Origin: Hymenobacter convexus | GTDB lineage: Bacteria > Bacteroidota > Bacteroidia > Cytophagales > Hymenobacteraceae | Length of the DNA stretch: 64,000 nt | Direction of reading: 5' to 3' | Assembly (NCBI RefSeq): GCF_030580955.1 | Contig: NZ_JAUQON010000007.1 | Span: 1 to 64,000 of the forward strand | Shown here: positions 25,687-34,072 of the stretch, one piece after another | Layout: every line of letters starts with the position of its first letter | Position numbering within the stretch: the stretch's first letter is position 1 | The notes under the pieces: model-generated | Databases searched by the model: none | Seen by the model: only the letters and a program-made list of their open reading frames with translations | Told to the model about the DNA's origin: nothing | Program-made: the position numbers and the translations under genes

Positions 25687-25830
25687 AATCAGCTTGGCAC
25701 AAGCCGTAGGGAAGAAGCGCGAAAATGTTGTAAAATAAGCAGGATGTAACCTCTGCTGCGGTCCCCCCGTTAAGAGCCTCAACCAGCCGGTAGGTTGGCT
25801 CACTTTCCACATTTTCATTCCTTCCCTAGC

Positions 25831-26697
25831 ATGAATACCAACGATTCGAACAACCCGCAAAACACCGGCACCGGCGCAGGCTCTAACTACGGCACCCAAA
25901 ATACCGGCACCGGCATGGGCAACAGCACCGGTCTGAGCAATGAAGGCACCAGCTACAACGCTGGCACCGGCTCGACTTCCGGCACGGGTACCTCATCGTC
26001 TTCCGGCGCTTCGCTGGGCAACACGACTAATTCGACGGACGCTGACGACTTCAGCGCCACTGCCAAAGGTGCTGCCATTGCCGGCACCCCCGGCGCCGTA
26101 GTAGGCCGCGCCATCGACGGCGTGCAGAACACGGCCGACGAAGCGGCTCACGCCGTAACCGGCCGTCCTTACGACGACACCCCCAGCACCAACATGACCG
26201 GCATGTTCCGCGACCGCAGCAGCGCCGAGAAGGCTTACCAGTCGCTCTCGTCGCGTGGCTACGGCAAAGACGACGTGAACGTGCTGATGTCGGATGAAAC
26301 CCGCAAAACCCACTTCGGTGACGACACCGCTCACACCGAGCTTGGCGACAAAGCCATGGAAGGTGCTGGCGTAGGTTCGGCCATCGGCGGCACCGCCGGT
26401 GCTATCATTGGCGCTATTGCTGCCATTGGTACGTCGGTAGCGCTGCCCGGTCTGGGCCTCATCATTGCCGGTCCGCTGGCCGCTGCGCTGGCGGGTGCCG
26501 GTGCCGGTGGCCTCACGGGTGGCCTGGTAGGCGCTCTGGTGGGCTCGGGTATTCCCGAGGAGCACGCCGCTGAGTACGAAGAAGGCATTAAGAATGGCGG
26601 CATTGTGATGGGCGTGAAGCCCCGCAACGCCGAAGATGCCAAGTACTTCGAAGATGAGTTCCGTCGCCACAACGGCGACAAGATTTACAAGTACTAA
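25831..26697 (+). CDS. Stress-type protein with glycine-zipper core
   Basis: A 288-residue protein. Residues 1-75 are low-complexity Asn/Gly/Thr/Ser sequence with recurring NTGTG-type units. A 17M/YflT-like domain follows: MFRDRSSAEKAYQSLSSRGY, then VNVLMSDETRK. Next comes a long glycine-zipper hydrophobic region (GSAIGGTAGAIIGAIAAIG, LAGAGAGGLTGGLVGALVG), and it ends with HAAEYEEGIKNGGIVMGVKP, the second part of the YflT-like fold. Known relatives are general stress proteins. The inserted glycine zipper suggests membrane insertion or self-association. A strong terminator follows. Confidence 0.75.
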   Translation: MNTNDSNNPQNTGTGAGSNYGTQNTGTGMGNSTGLSNEGTSYNAGTGSTSGTGTSSSSGASLGNTTNSTDADDFSATAKGAAIAGTPGAVVGRAIDGVQNTADEAAHAVTGRPYDDTPSTNMTGMFRDRSSAEKAYQSLSSRGYGKDDVNVLMSDETRKTHFGDDTAHTELGDKAMEGAGVGSAIGGTAGAIIGAIAAIGTSVALPGLGLIIAGPLAAALAGAGAGGLTGGLVGALVGSGIPEEHAAEYEEGIKNGGIVMGVKPRNAEDAKYFEDEFRRHNGDKIYKY

Positions 26698-26728
26698 GCT
26701 CGTCGCAGGTTCCGACCTGTTTGTCATG

Positions 26729-26763
26729 AAAAAAGCCTTTCCCGTCTGGGAAAGGCTTTTTTG
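26729..26763 (+). terminator. Terminator of the glycine-zipper protein gene
   Basis: AAAAAAGCCTTTCCC and GGGAAAGGCTTTTTT form a 15-base perfect stem with a four-base loop, 32 bases after the stop. Confidence 0.9.
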
Positions 26764-26895
26764 TTGCAACCTTCGGCCGGCCGGCACAGTTCTTAGGAGG
26801 TAATGGTCAGGCAGTTTTCCGCACGGGCACTTATTGCCTGTGCCGGGGCGTTTCGGAAGTAGGCAAAACTGCCCGCAGGTGCATGGCACCGGCCG

Positions 26896-26903
26896 TATAT
26901 TTG
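26896..26903 (+). promoter_or_regulatory. -7 box of prc
   Basis: TATATTTG matches TAnnTTTG and lies 26 bases before the chosen ATG at 26930, implying a leader of about 20 bases. Confidence 0.5.
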
Positions 26904-26929
26904 AATTTCATCCTGTTTTATTCTTGCCA

Positions 26930-29101
26930 ATGTCATCCTCCCGCTTGAAGGTCGGACTGTACGCCTTTTTGGTGACAGCCGTGTTTGTTCTGGCATCTTA
27001 CCGGCTGTTCCGCCGGACCGACTCGGTGGTGCCGAGTAAAGACCAAGTGCTGATTGGCCTCATGATGAGCGGCCTCACCTCTCAGCACTACCAGCCCGAA
27101 AAAGTTGACGACGCCTTTTCGAAGCGCGTTTTCGACCTCTATTTGAAGCGGCTGGACTATCGTAAGCAGTTCCTGCTGGCTACCGATGTGGACCAGCTGC
27201 GCCGTTACCAGTCTCAGATTGACGACCAGGTGAAGCGTGGCAGCCACGAGTTTCTGGACCTGAGCACCAAACTTATACTGGAGCGCACCAAGGACGTGCA
27301 GGGCCTCTACCGCGATATCCTGTCGAAGCCCTTCGACTTCACTGTGGAAGAGTCCTTCCAGACGGACTTTGATAAAGCCGCCTTTCCGGCCAACAAAGCG
27401 GCCCAGCGCGAGGTGTGGCGCAAGCTGCTGAAGTACGAAACCCTCAGCCGCGTGTCGGAAATGATGGAAGCCCAGGAGAAGGCCAAAGAAGCCAAACCTA
27501 CCGGCGCAACCGCCGCGCCCAGCGCCGCCAGCGCGGCTGCCCCCACCGCTGCCGAGCCCATGCGCACTCCCGCCCAAATGGAGGCCGAGGCCCGCAAGCG
27601 CGTGCTGAAATACTACGACGAGCAGTTTGAGGAACTCGGCGAAACCGACGCAAACGACCGCCTGGCCGAGTATGCCAATGCCATTGCCAACACTTACGAC
27701 CCGCATACTGAGTACTTTGCGCCCAAAGCCAAGGAAGATTTCGACTACGAAATGACCGGCCGCTTCGAAGGCATCGGGGCTACACTTCGCGAAAAAGACG
27801 GCCTGATTTACATCGAAGAAATCATTCCCGGCTCGGCTTCGGCCCGGCAGGGCGAGTTGAAAAAGGGCGACGCCCTGCTGCGCGTAGCCCAGGGTGCCGC
27901 CGAGCCGGTGAGCATTGAGGGCTGGCACACGAGCAAAGCCGTGACGCTGATTAAGGGCAAGAAAGGCTCCGAAGTGCGTCTCACGGTGAAGAAGCCCGAT
28001 GGCAGTACCAAAATTATTTCCATCATCCGCGACGTGGTGGTGGTTGATGACAAATACGCCCAATCATCGGTGATTACCGACAAAGGCCAGAAGTTTGGCT
28101 ACCTGCGCCTGCCCAGCTTTTATGCTGATTTCAGCGACAACGGTGGCCGCAACTCCTCGGACGACGTGCGCAATGAGCTCGCCAAGCTCAATGCGGAAGG
28201 CGTGAAAGGTGTGATTCTGGATTTGCGCTTCAACGGAGGCGGCTCGCTTAGCGATGCCGTGTCGATGGCGGGCCTCTTCGTGGAATCCGGGCCGATGGTG
28301 CAGGTGCGCGACGGCCAGGGCCATGCGCAGGTGCGGAACGACAACGACCCCCGCGTGCAGTACAGCGGCCCGCTGGTGGTGCTGGTGGACAAGCACAGCG
28401 CCTCGGCATCGGAGATTCTGGCCGCGGCCATGCAGGACTACCACCGCGGCGTTATTATGGGCTCGACCAGCACCTACGGCAAGGGCACTGTACAACAGGT
28501 ATTCGACCTCGACGACGCCCTGCCGGCCGAACTGAGCAGCGTGAAGCCGATTGGCTCGCTCAAGCTGACGATGCAGAAGTTCTACCGCATAAATGGGGGC
28601 TCGACCCAGTTCAAAGGTGTAGCTTCGGACATTGTGCTGCCCGACCTCTACTCCTACCTCGACGACGGCGAAAAGGAATCGGACTACCCGCTGAAATGGG
28701 ACGAGATTCAGCCGGCTCGGTACAAGACCTGGGGTGATGCGCCCAACATTGAGAAGCTGCGCGCCGCCAGCAAAGCCCGGGTGGCCACCAACGCCAGCTT
28801 CCGGGTGATGGAAGAAATGGCAAAGAGCATGCGCAAGCGCAAGGACGAAACTACGGTTTCGCTCAAGCTCAGCGCCTATCAGGCCGAGCAGCGGCAATCG
28901 AAAGCTATTTCGGACCGCTACGAAGCCGCTCAGAAAACCACTTTGCCCCTGGCCTTCTCGCCCCTCGCGGCCGATTTGCGGGTGCTGGGTGGCGACACGG
29001 TGCGCATCAACCGGGCCGCCCGCCTCACCAATGGCCTCAAGAAGGATATCACCATCGGCGAGGCCGTGGCGGTGATTCAGGACGAAATCAAGCAAAAGTA
29101 G
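26930..29101 (+). CDS. prc: Tail-specific (carboxy-terminal processing) protease Prc
   Basis: A 723-residue periplasmic S41 protease that degrades or trims proteins from their C-termini. Order: N-terminal membrane anchor or signal (VGLYAFLVTAVFVLA), a helical N-terminal domain containing an Ala/Pro-rich insertion (about 190-215), a PDZ domain (about 280-360), the S41 protease core and a C-terminal helical domain. The Ser/Lys dyad is S492 (HSASASE) and K518 (STYGKGTVQ), as in E. coli Tsp. The ATG at 26930 was chosen since a consensus -7 box lies 26 bases upstream and the signal begins here. Confidence 0.93.
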   Translation: MSSSRLKVGLYAFLVTAVFVLASYRLFRRTDSVVPSKDQVLIGLMMSGLTSQHYQPEKVDDAFSKRVFDLYLKRLDYRKQFLLATDVDQLRRYQSQIDDQVKRGSHEFLDLSTKLILERTKDVQGLYRDILSKPFDFTVEESFQTDFDKAAFPANKAAQREVWRKLLKYETLSRVSEMMEAQEKAKEAKPTGATAAPSAASAAAPTAAEPMRTPAQMEAEARKRVLKYYDEQFEELGETDANDRLAEYANAIANTYDPHTEYFAPKAKEDFDYEMTGRFEGIGATLREKDGLIYIEEIIPGSASARQGELKKGDALLRVAQGAAEPVSIEGWHTSKAVTLIKGKKGSEVRLTVKKPDGSTKIISIIRDVVVVDDKYAQSSVITDKGQKFGYLRLPSFYADFSDNGGRNSSDDVRNELAKLNAEGVKGVILDLRFNGGGSLSDAVSMAGLFVESGPMVQVRDGQGHAQVRNDNDPRVQYSGPLVVLVDKHSASASEILAAAMQDYHRGVIMGSTSTYGKGTVQQVFDLDDALPAELSSVKPIGSLKLTMQKFYRINGGSTQFKGVASDIVLPDLYSYLDDGEKESDYPLKWDEIQPARYKTWGDAPNIEKLRAASKARVATNASFRVMEEMAKSMRKRKDETTVSLKLSAYQAEQRQSKAISDRYEAAQKTTLPLAFSPLAADLRVLGGDTVRINRAARLTNGLKKDITIGEAVAVIQDEIKQK

Positions 29102-29164
29102 AGGAGTCAGGGTGGTTTGAAGCCATTTATGGCCTGCTAACCACCGTAAACACTCGGTTGAACG

Positions 29165-29200
29165 AAAGCCCCCGCATCATCTGGTGCGGGGGCTTTTTTG
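29165..29200 (+). terminator. Terminator of prc
   Basis: AAAGCCCCCGCA and TGCGGGGGCTTT pair around a short loop, followed by TTT, 63 bases after the prc stop. Confidence 0.88.
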
Positions 29201-29374
29201 GCACATTTTTAGAATGACAACCTCAATAGCAAACGATAGTCATTAATTAATTGAAAAATATTTTTGTAATATGCATGCAAATTACTGATTAACAGAAACA
29301 TGGTGCACATTTTAAATTGACAAAAAAGTTAGCATTAAAGCAACTAAAAACATGCCTACTGCTGTTTACTTAGC
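29201..29374 (+). promoter_or_regulatory. AT-rich leader of the 362-residue unknown gene
   Basis: This 174-base stretch is far more AT-rich than the surroundings. It contains TATTTTTG (29259-29266), a match to the TAnnTTTG promoter box, 108 bases before the next ATG, and TTAAATTGACA further on. A long leader or silencer-bound region is possible. No coding potential seen. Confidence 0.35.
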
Positions 29375-30463
29375 ATGACGACTCAAGAGGAAACCCGCAT
29401 CATTCCGCTCAACCCGCAGGTAGACGCTCCTGCCGATGAGCTTCAGCAGAAATTGGCTGATGAAAACTGGCGCAAGTCAATTCCGGCGCAGGTTTTCCTC
29501 AACTATTTCTTTGCCATTAACTATCACATTCAGGAAAACGACGACTTGCTCGGCGGGCTCCAGAACCTGCCGTTCTTCCGCAGCCACACGGCCGAGCTGA
29601 ACGACGCCGACGTAGCTGCGCTCACTAAACTGCTGCACACCAGCTGGAGCACGGAGTACGCCCTACGCGCCACGGCCGAGCTGGGCGATGAAAACTTCCT
29701 GCGCAACGCCCTGCACTGGACTTTCCCGCAGGCTTATCATGCCATTCAGTCGGGCCTGCAGGCCTTCCTGTACACCACGGGTGTGCGCTCGACCAACAGC
29801 CAGCTCACCCGCCGCGAAGTGGGACGGCTGGTGGTGAAGAATGCCTACCCGCGCCCGGTATCGTTTTACGCGGCTGGCGCTTATGGTGACTTCAGCATTC
29901 ATCGCTTGCCGCTAGCTGGCTACAAGGCCGGGCTGCACATTGCCAGCAAGGAGATTGATGCCCAGGCCCAGATTGGCCAGTTCCTGCGCACCACGCGCAA
30001 GATGAAGGCGCAGTGGACCCGCGCGCAGGTGCAGGCCAACCCCAACACGGCCATCCGCAGCCAGAAGACGGGCCGCCCGCTGGATAAGTGGACGTCGGCT
30101 CACTGGCAGCAGATTACCTGGCGCTTGGGCTACACCACCATCTTCGACCTGCTGGGCCGCCTGCGCATATCGGAATCGACCCGCGAGATTGAACGCTATG
30201 TGGAAGCTGATATTGATTTCAGCCTGTTTCACGCCTCGCTGCTCAACATTGTGAGCTACCTCAACGGCGTGCACGAAACCTACGTGGCCAAGGCCTTGGG
30301 CCTGGAGCGCTACCGCCAGCTGGTGGCCGAGCTGCCGGTGCACCTGCAGTCGGGCTTCGTGCAGGAGCGGCTGCATACCCGCGTTGAGCCGGTGCTGGCG
30401 CCCACGCCGCCGAGCGCCCCGGCCCTCAACGCCGAGGCTCCGCAGTACCGCATGGCCGCTTAG
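29375..30463 (+). CDS. Unknown 362-residue protein
   Basis: A soluble, largely alpha-helical protein of unrecognised family. It has no signal peptide or membrane segment. Distinct blocks are NYFFAINYHIQENDDLLGGL, WSTEYALRATAELGDENFL, NAYPRPVSFYAAGAYGDFS and IDFSLFHASLLNIVSYLNGV. The last 35 residues are Pro/Ala-rich and probably disordered. It is a single-gene unit: prc's terminator lies upstream, and a family E repeat with a terminator lies downstream. The AT-rich leader contrasts with the GC-rich reading frame. I cannot assign a function. Confidence 0.75.
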   Translation: MTTQEETRIIPLNPQVDAPADELQQKLADENWRKSIPAQVFLNYFFAINYHIQENDDLLGGLQNLPFFRSHTAELNDADVAALTKLLHTSWSTEYALRATAELGDENFLRNALHWTFPQAYHAIQSGLQAFLYTTGVRSTNSQLTRREVGRLVVKNAYPRPVSFYAAGAYGDFSIHRLPLAGYKAGLHIASKEIDAQAQIGQFLRTTRKMKAQWTRAQVQANPNTAIRSQKTGRPLDKWTSAHWQQITWRLGYTTIFDLLGRLRISESTREIERYVEADIDFSLFHASLLNIVSYLNGVHETYVAKALGLERYRQLVAELPVHLQSGFVQERLHTRVEPVLAPTPPSAPALNAEAPQYRMAA

Positions 30464-30516
30464 TCTGGACCGCGGATTCAGGCATATTTTTTGGATTTCG
30501 CGGATTTTGCTAATGG

Positions 30517-30546
30517 AAAGCCGCTCCGGTTTCGGAGCGGCTTTTT
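30517..30546 (+). terminator. Terminator after the unknown 362-residue gene
   Basis: AAAGCCGCTCCG and CGGAGCGGCTTT pair around a short GTTT loop, followed by TT. Confidence 0.85.
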
Positions 30547-30553
30547 CGTGCCG

Positions 30554-30561
30554 TACTTTTG
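30554..30561 (+). promoter_or_regulatory. Candidate -7 box for lysS
   Basis: TACTTTTG matches TAnnTTTG directly after a terminator. The lysS ATG is 145 bases downstream, so the leader would include the right arm of the family E repeat. Confidence 0.35.
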
Positions 30562-30706
30562 TGGTTCACTTTTTATTTATCACGGCTGAGCACTTGGCTT
30601 CTAAGTGTTCCGATTGGCTCGCTTGAATCGTCCACGAAATCCGTGGAATCCGAAAATCCGAGCGAAACGAAGTTCGGCGAAGCCAATCCGTGGTTCAGAC
30701 ATCATT

Positions 30707-32257
30707 ATGCAGCACCTCAGCGAACAGGAAATTCAGCGCCGCCAGAAACTCGAAGAGCTGGAAAAGCTGGGCATTGAAGCGTATCCGTCGGAATTATTTG
30801 ACGTGACGTTTTACGCCAAGGAAATCCATGACAACTACCACCCCGAGCTGAATAACTTCCAGGAAGTGACGCTGGCGGGCCGTTTGATGTCGTCGCGCGT
30901 GATGGGCAAGGCCTCGTTTGCGGAGCTGATGGACACCTCGGGCCGCATTCAGCTCTACATCAACCGCGACGAAATCTGCCCCGGCGAGGACAAGACGCTG
31001 TATAACGTGGTATTCAAGAAGCTACTCGATTTGGGCGACTTCATTGGCGTGAAAGGCCACGTGTTTAAGACGCAGGTGGGCGAAACGTCGGTGCACGTAA
31101 CGGAACTGAAACTGCTCTCGAAAGCCCTCCGCCCGCTGCCCGTGGTGAAAACCCATAAGGACGAAACCACCGGCGAGGTGACGACCTACGACGCCTTCAC
31201 CGACCCCGAGCAGCGCTACCGCCAGCGCTACGTGGACCTAGTGGTGAACCCCAGCGTGCGCGACACCTTCATCAAGCGCACGCAGCTGGTGCAGTCGATG
31301 CGCAATTTTCTGAACGACAAAGGCTATTTGGAGGTAGAAACGCCGATTCTGCAGCCACTTTATGGCGGGGCGGCGGCGCGGCCTTTCACCACGCACCACA
31401 ACACGCTGGACATGACGCTGTACTTGCGCATTGCCAACGAGTTGTACCTCAAGCGCCTGATTGTAGGCGGGTTCGATGGAGTGTACGAGTTCAGCAAGGA
31501 CTTCCGCAACGAAGGCATGTCGCGCTTCCACAATCCGGAGTTCACGCAGATGGAACTCTACGTGGCCTACAAAGACTACGCCTGGATGATGGACCTGGTG
31601 GAGGAAATGGTAGAGCGCGTGGCCATGGCCCTGCACGGCCAGACGGAGGTGCAGGTGGGTCAGAACGTTATCAACTTCCAGCGGCCCTGGCAGCGCTACA
31701 CCATGTTCGAGGCCATCGAGAAGTACACCGGCAAGGCCATCGGCGAGATGGACGAAGCGGCTTTGCGCGCAACGGCGCAAGAGCTGAACGTGCACCTCGA
31801 CCCCAGCATGGGCAAAGCCAAAATCATCGACGAGATTTTTGGCGAGCACGTGGAGCCCAAGCTCATCCAGCCCACATTCATCACCGATTACCCGGTAGAA
31901 ATGTCGCCGCTGGCCAAGAAGCACCGCGACCGGCCCGGCATGGTGGAGCGCTTCGAGGCCATTTGCAACGGCAAGGAAATCTGCAACGCCTTCTCGGAGC
32001 TCAACGACCCCATCGACCAGCGCCAGCGCTTCGAGGACCAGCTGGAGCTGGGCAAGCGCGGCGACACCGAAGCTATGGTGCTCGATGAGGACTTCCTGCG
32101 GGCGCTGGAGTACGGCATGCCGCCCACGGCCGGCCTGGGCATCGGTATCGACCGCCTGAGCATGATTATGACCAACTCACACTCCATTCAGGACGTGCTG
32201 TTTTTCCCGCAGATGAAGCCGGAAAACGTACAGAAAGAAAAGCAGGAGGAGAAATAA
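30707..32257 (+). CDS. lysS: Lysyl-tRNA synthetase, class II
   Basis: A 516-residue enzyme that charges tRNA-Lys. The N-terminal OB-fold anticodon-binding domain covers about 55-165 ([20 protein letters not shown]). The class II catalytic domain has motif 2 with [18 protein letters not shown] and motif 3 with [12 protein letters not shown]. Length is typical. The ATG at 30707 fits family N-termini ([18 protein letters not shown]); the upstream open frame falls inside the family E repeat and is rejected. A family B hairpin follows the stop. Confidence 0.96.
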   Translation: MQHLSEQEIQRRQKLEELEKLGIEAYPSELFDVTFYAKEIHDNYHPELNNFQEVTLAGRLMSSRVMGKASFAELMDTSGRIQLYINRDEICPGEDKTLYNVVFKKLLDLGDFIGVKGHVFKTQVGETSVHVTELKLLSKALRPLPVVKTHKDETTGEVTTYDAFTDPEQRYRQRYVDLVVNPSVRDTFIKRTQLVQSMRNFLNDKGYLEVETPILQPLYGGAAARPFTTHHNTLDMTLYLRIANELYLKRLIVGGFDGVYEFSKDFRNEGMSRFHNPEFTQMELYVAYKDYAWMMDLVEEMVERVAMALHGQTEVQVGQNVINFQRPWQRYTMFEAIEKYTGKAIGEMDEAALRATAQELNVHLDPSMGKAKIIDEIFGEHVEPKLIQPTFITDYPVEMSPLAKKHRDRPGMVERFEAICNGKEICNAFSELNDPIDQRQRFEDQLELGKRGDTEAMVLDEDFLRALEYGMPPTAGLGIGIDRLSMIMTNSHSIQDVLFFPQMKPENVQKEKQEEK

Positions 32258-32263
32258 TTCCAA

Positions 32264-32365
32264 CGTCTGTCATCCTGAGCGCAGCGAAGGACCTTATTAC
32301 GTTTGGAACAGCTGTGAACTGTTCTTGGGTGATAAGGTCCTTCGCTGCGCTCAGGATGACAGACG
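32264..32365. repeat. Family B hairpin after lysS
   Basis: Perfect long arms: CGTCTGTCATCCTGAGCGCA ... GAAGGACCTTAT on the left and the exact complement on the right, ending GATGACAGACG. The loop is about 35 bases. Confidence 0.93.
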
Positions 32366-32386
32366 ATTTAAATACGCTAAAAATCG

Positions 32387-32420
32387 AAAAGCCCCGCACG
32401 AAATGTCGTGCGGGGCTTTT
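32387..32420 (+). terminator. Terminator of lysS
   Basis: AAAAGCCCCGCACGA and TCGTGCGGGGCTTTT pair around AATG, followed by CTTTTT. Confidence 0.88.
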
Positions 32421-32472
32421 CTTTTTACAACCTTCTTACCCTTCAAACCGCTTTTCTTAACAGAAGCTTGCG

Positions 32473-32706
32473 ATGGATTCGTCTGATTTTACTGCTGAGT
32501 TGTTTGACCAATTTCAGCAGAAGCTCCTACGACCGGCAATTTTACTGATAATATTTTCGGCCTTCTTTCAAGTTGGTTGTGAGGAGTTTTACGAAGCGAG
32601 GTGGTGGAAGTTACAACAGGGGCAAAAATGCCATAATTATGTTCCTTCTACCAAGGGCCGCTACAGCAGGGGTTGGTGGCGGAAATCATCGCCGCTGCCG
32701 TCGTAG
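32473..32706 (+). CDS. Doubtful small ORF
   Basis: A 77-codon frame between lysS and ytxH. Its first 55 residues look protein-like (FTAELFDQFQQKLLRPAILL, then FSAFFQVGCEEFYEARWW), with one hydrophobic stretch and AT-richer codons than the neighbours. Its last 46 bases overlap the end of the opposite-strand YtxH gene. It may be a decayed remnant or a chance frame. Otherwise the 240 bases from 32421 to 32660 hold nothing I recognise. Confidence 0.22.
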   Translation: MDSSDFTAELFDQFQQKLLRPAILLIIFSAFFQVGCEEFYEARWWKLQQGQKCHNYVPSTKGRYSRGWWRKSSPLPS

Positions 32707-33005
32707 TCAGTATCGGCATCCGGATAGTTGCCGGGGGCGTCGAGGCCTTCGAGGAGTCGGTTGGCGGCCTGCTTGTCTTCAGGTACGAAGGCTTCGGAGT
32801 TGGTGTGGCCGGGCGTTTGGCCCTGCGCTTTGGCCAGGGTGTCTTTGAAGAGCTTGCTGAGGTCGCCGCTCCACTTGGAAGCGGTGCGCTTGAGGCCGGA
32901 ACGGGTTTCATCGCCGGTTTCGGGTGCCAGGAGCAGCCCGGCCACGATGCCGGCTGTGGCGCCGGCCAGCAGCGAAATGATGACTTTGCCTTTGTCGTCT
33001 TTCAT
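32661..33005 (-). CDS. YtxH-domain protein
   Basis: A 114-residue small envelope protein. The N-terminus KVIISLLAGATAGIVAGLLL is the glycine-rich membrane segment typical of YtxH (formerly annotated gas-vesicle-like) proteins, followed by APETGDETR and a helical tail, then an acidic low-complexity end. YtxH proteins are stress-associated but their biochemical role is unknown. It lies downstream of a YtxH-CsbD gene on the same strand, separated by a terminator, so it may have its own promoter. Confidence 0.82.
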   Translation of the reverse strand: MKDDKGKVIISLLAGATAGIVAGLLLAPETGDETRSGLKRTASKWSGDLSKLFKDTLAKAQGQTPGHTNSEAFVPEDKQAANRLLEGLDAPGNYPDADTDYDGSGDDFRHQPLL

Positions 33006-33076
33006 GGTGTTGCGGGAAAAGAGAGATACTTGATTGATTGCATAACGCAGAAGCGGGCCGCGTTGTTGGGGGCAGC

Positions 33077-33109
33077 AAAAAGCCCCACGTCTTGCGGCGC
33101 GGGGCTTTT
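33077..33109 (-). terminator. Terminator between the two YtxH genes
   Basis: AAAAAGCCCC and GGGGCTTTT arms around a 14-base GC-rich loop. On the minus strand the stem ends GGGGCTTTTTGC, suited to stopping transcription from the YtxH-CsbD gene. Confidence 0.75.
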
Positions 33110-33135
33110 AAGCTTCAGCAAATAGCTGGGAAGAC

Positions 33136-33573
33136 CTACAGGTCGTTCAGCATTTTGGTGATTTCGGCTTTGCCTTTGCCAAGCTTGTCTTGCAGCTTGC
33201 CCACCAGCTCGTCGCCTTTGCCTTCGGTATAGGTCAGGTCTTCGTCGGTCAGTTGAGCGTATTGCTGCTTCAACTTGCCTTTTACTTCGTCCCAGTTGCC
33301 TTTGATTTTCAGGCTGCTGCCGGGCAGCGTTACGCCGAGGTCTTCGAGCTTGCCGGCGTACTCTTTGAATTTAGCTTCGAGGTCGGAGCCCAGTTTGGTA
33401 GCCTGCTCGCCGAGCTGGCCGCTGTATTTGGAAGCAACACCTTTCCAGTTTTCGCGCGTGGCCGAGCCTTTGTCGGGGGCCAGCAGCATACCGGCGATGA
33501 TGCCAGCGCCTGCACCCGCGAGGGCAGCCAAAAGGATTTTACCGGCGTTGTTTTCTTCTTCGTGGTACGACAT
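33136..33573 (-). CDS. YtxH-CsbD fusion stress protein
   Basis: A 145-residue protein made of two small stress-protein modules. Residues about 10-35 form the YtxH glycine-rich membrane segment (KILLAALAGAGAGIIAGMLL, then APDKGSATR). Residues about 88-140 look like a CsbD domain: KIKGNWDEVKGKLKQQYAQL, then TDEDLTYTEGKGDELVGKLQ. CsbD proteins are abundant general-stress proteins of unknown mechanism. Here the CsbD part would be tethered to the membrane. The ATG at 33573 begins the recognisable domain; the upstream frame is rejected. Confidence 0.8.
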   Translation of the reverse strand: MSYHEEENNAGKILLAALAGAGAGIIAGMLLAPDKGSATRENWKGVASKYSGQLGEQATKLGSDLEAKFKEYAGKLEDLGVTLPGSSLKIKGNWDEVKGKLKQQYAQLTDEDLTYTEGKGDELVGKLQDKLGKGKAEITKMLNDL

Positions 33574-33813
33574 GGTAATGGTAATGAAGGGTGAATGGGT
33601 GAAAGAATCTGAGGAGGCGCGGCTCGAACACAAAACGAAATATTCTGTTTTAGCGCCGCGTTTGGTCTGGCTGCCTATACGAAGGCTATGGTCAGGGGTT
33701 GAGCTTAGGAATAAATTTTCCGAATCGGGCCACACCTAAAGGGCCCTGTCGGTCTGGCCTCGCCCGATTCTGCGCCCGTAGGCGTAGATTCGCCCCTCCC
33801 CATGCCTGGCACC

Positions 33814-34059
33814 ATGAAATCACCCTTGCTTCTTTACGCCGCCCTGCTGCTGGCCCCAGCCTGCCAACGCGCCACGCCCGCCACCGCCGACGCCGACTGC
33901 ATCGACCCGAGCAAAGTGAAGCCCGACGGCATCTGCACCATGCAATACGAGCCCGTGTGCGGCTGCGACGGCAAAACCTACTCCAACCCCTGCGTGGCTG
34001 GCAATGCGGGCGTGCGCACCTTCACCAAAGGCCCCTGCCCCGAGGCTCAGCCCAAATAA
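33814..34059 (+). CDS. Kazal-type protease-inhibitor lipoprotein
   Basis: An 81-residue lipoprotein with signal SPLLLYAALLLAPAC (lipobox cysteine near residue 17). The mature part is a single Kazal domain with six further cysteines: DADC, DGIC, EPVCGCDGKTYSNPC and KGPC. Kazal domains block serine proteases; here the protein would sit on the outer membrane, perhaps guarding against foreign or self proteases. The start at 33814 begins the signal peptide. The next gene starts 13 bases after its stop if the TTG start is correct. Confidence 0.85.
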   Translation: MKSPLLLYAALLLAPACQRATPATADADCIDPSKVKPDGICTMQYEPVCGCDGKTYSNPCVAGNAGVRTFTKGPCPEAQPK

Positions 34060-34072
34060 TCCCAATTCCCCG

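Larger units (their letters stand above)
30464..30700. repeat. Family E element with divergent terminal arms
   Basis: TCTGGACCGCGGATT at 30464 is mirrored (two mismatches) by AATCCGTGGTTCAGA ending near 30699. Inside lie further ATTTCGCGGATTTT and CACGAAATCCGTGGAATCCG units of the same word set. It encloses a terminator (30517-30546) and a promoter-like box. Words of the type AAATCCGTGGTTCAGAC are, from memory, dispersed in several bacterial genomes. Confidence 0.6.

Noticed and set aside
32460..32480. Strong case for a functional gene at 32473
   Set aside because: The frame overlaps a conserved opposite-strand gene at its end and has no clear promoter, so it is listed only as doubtful.
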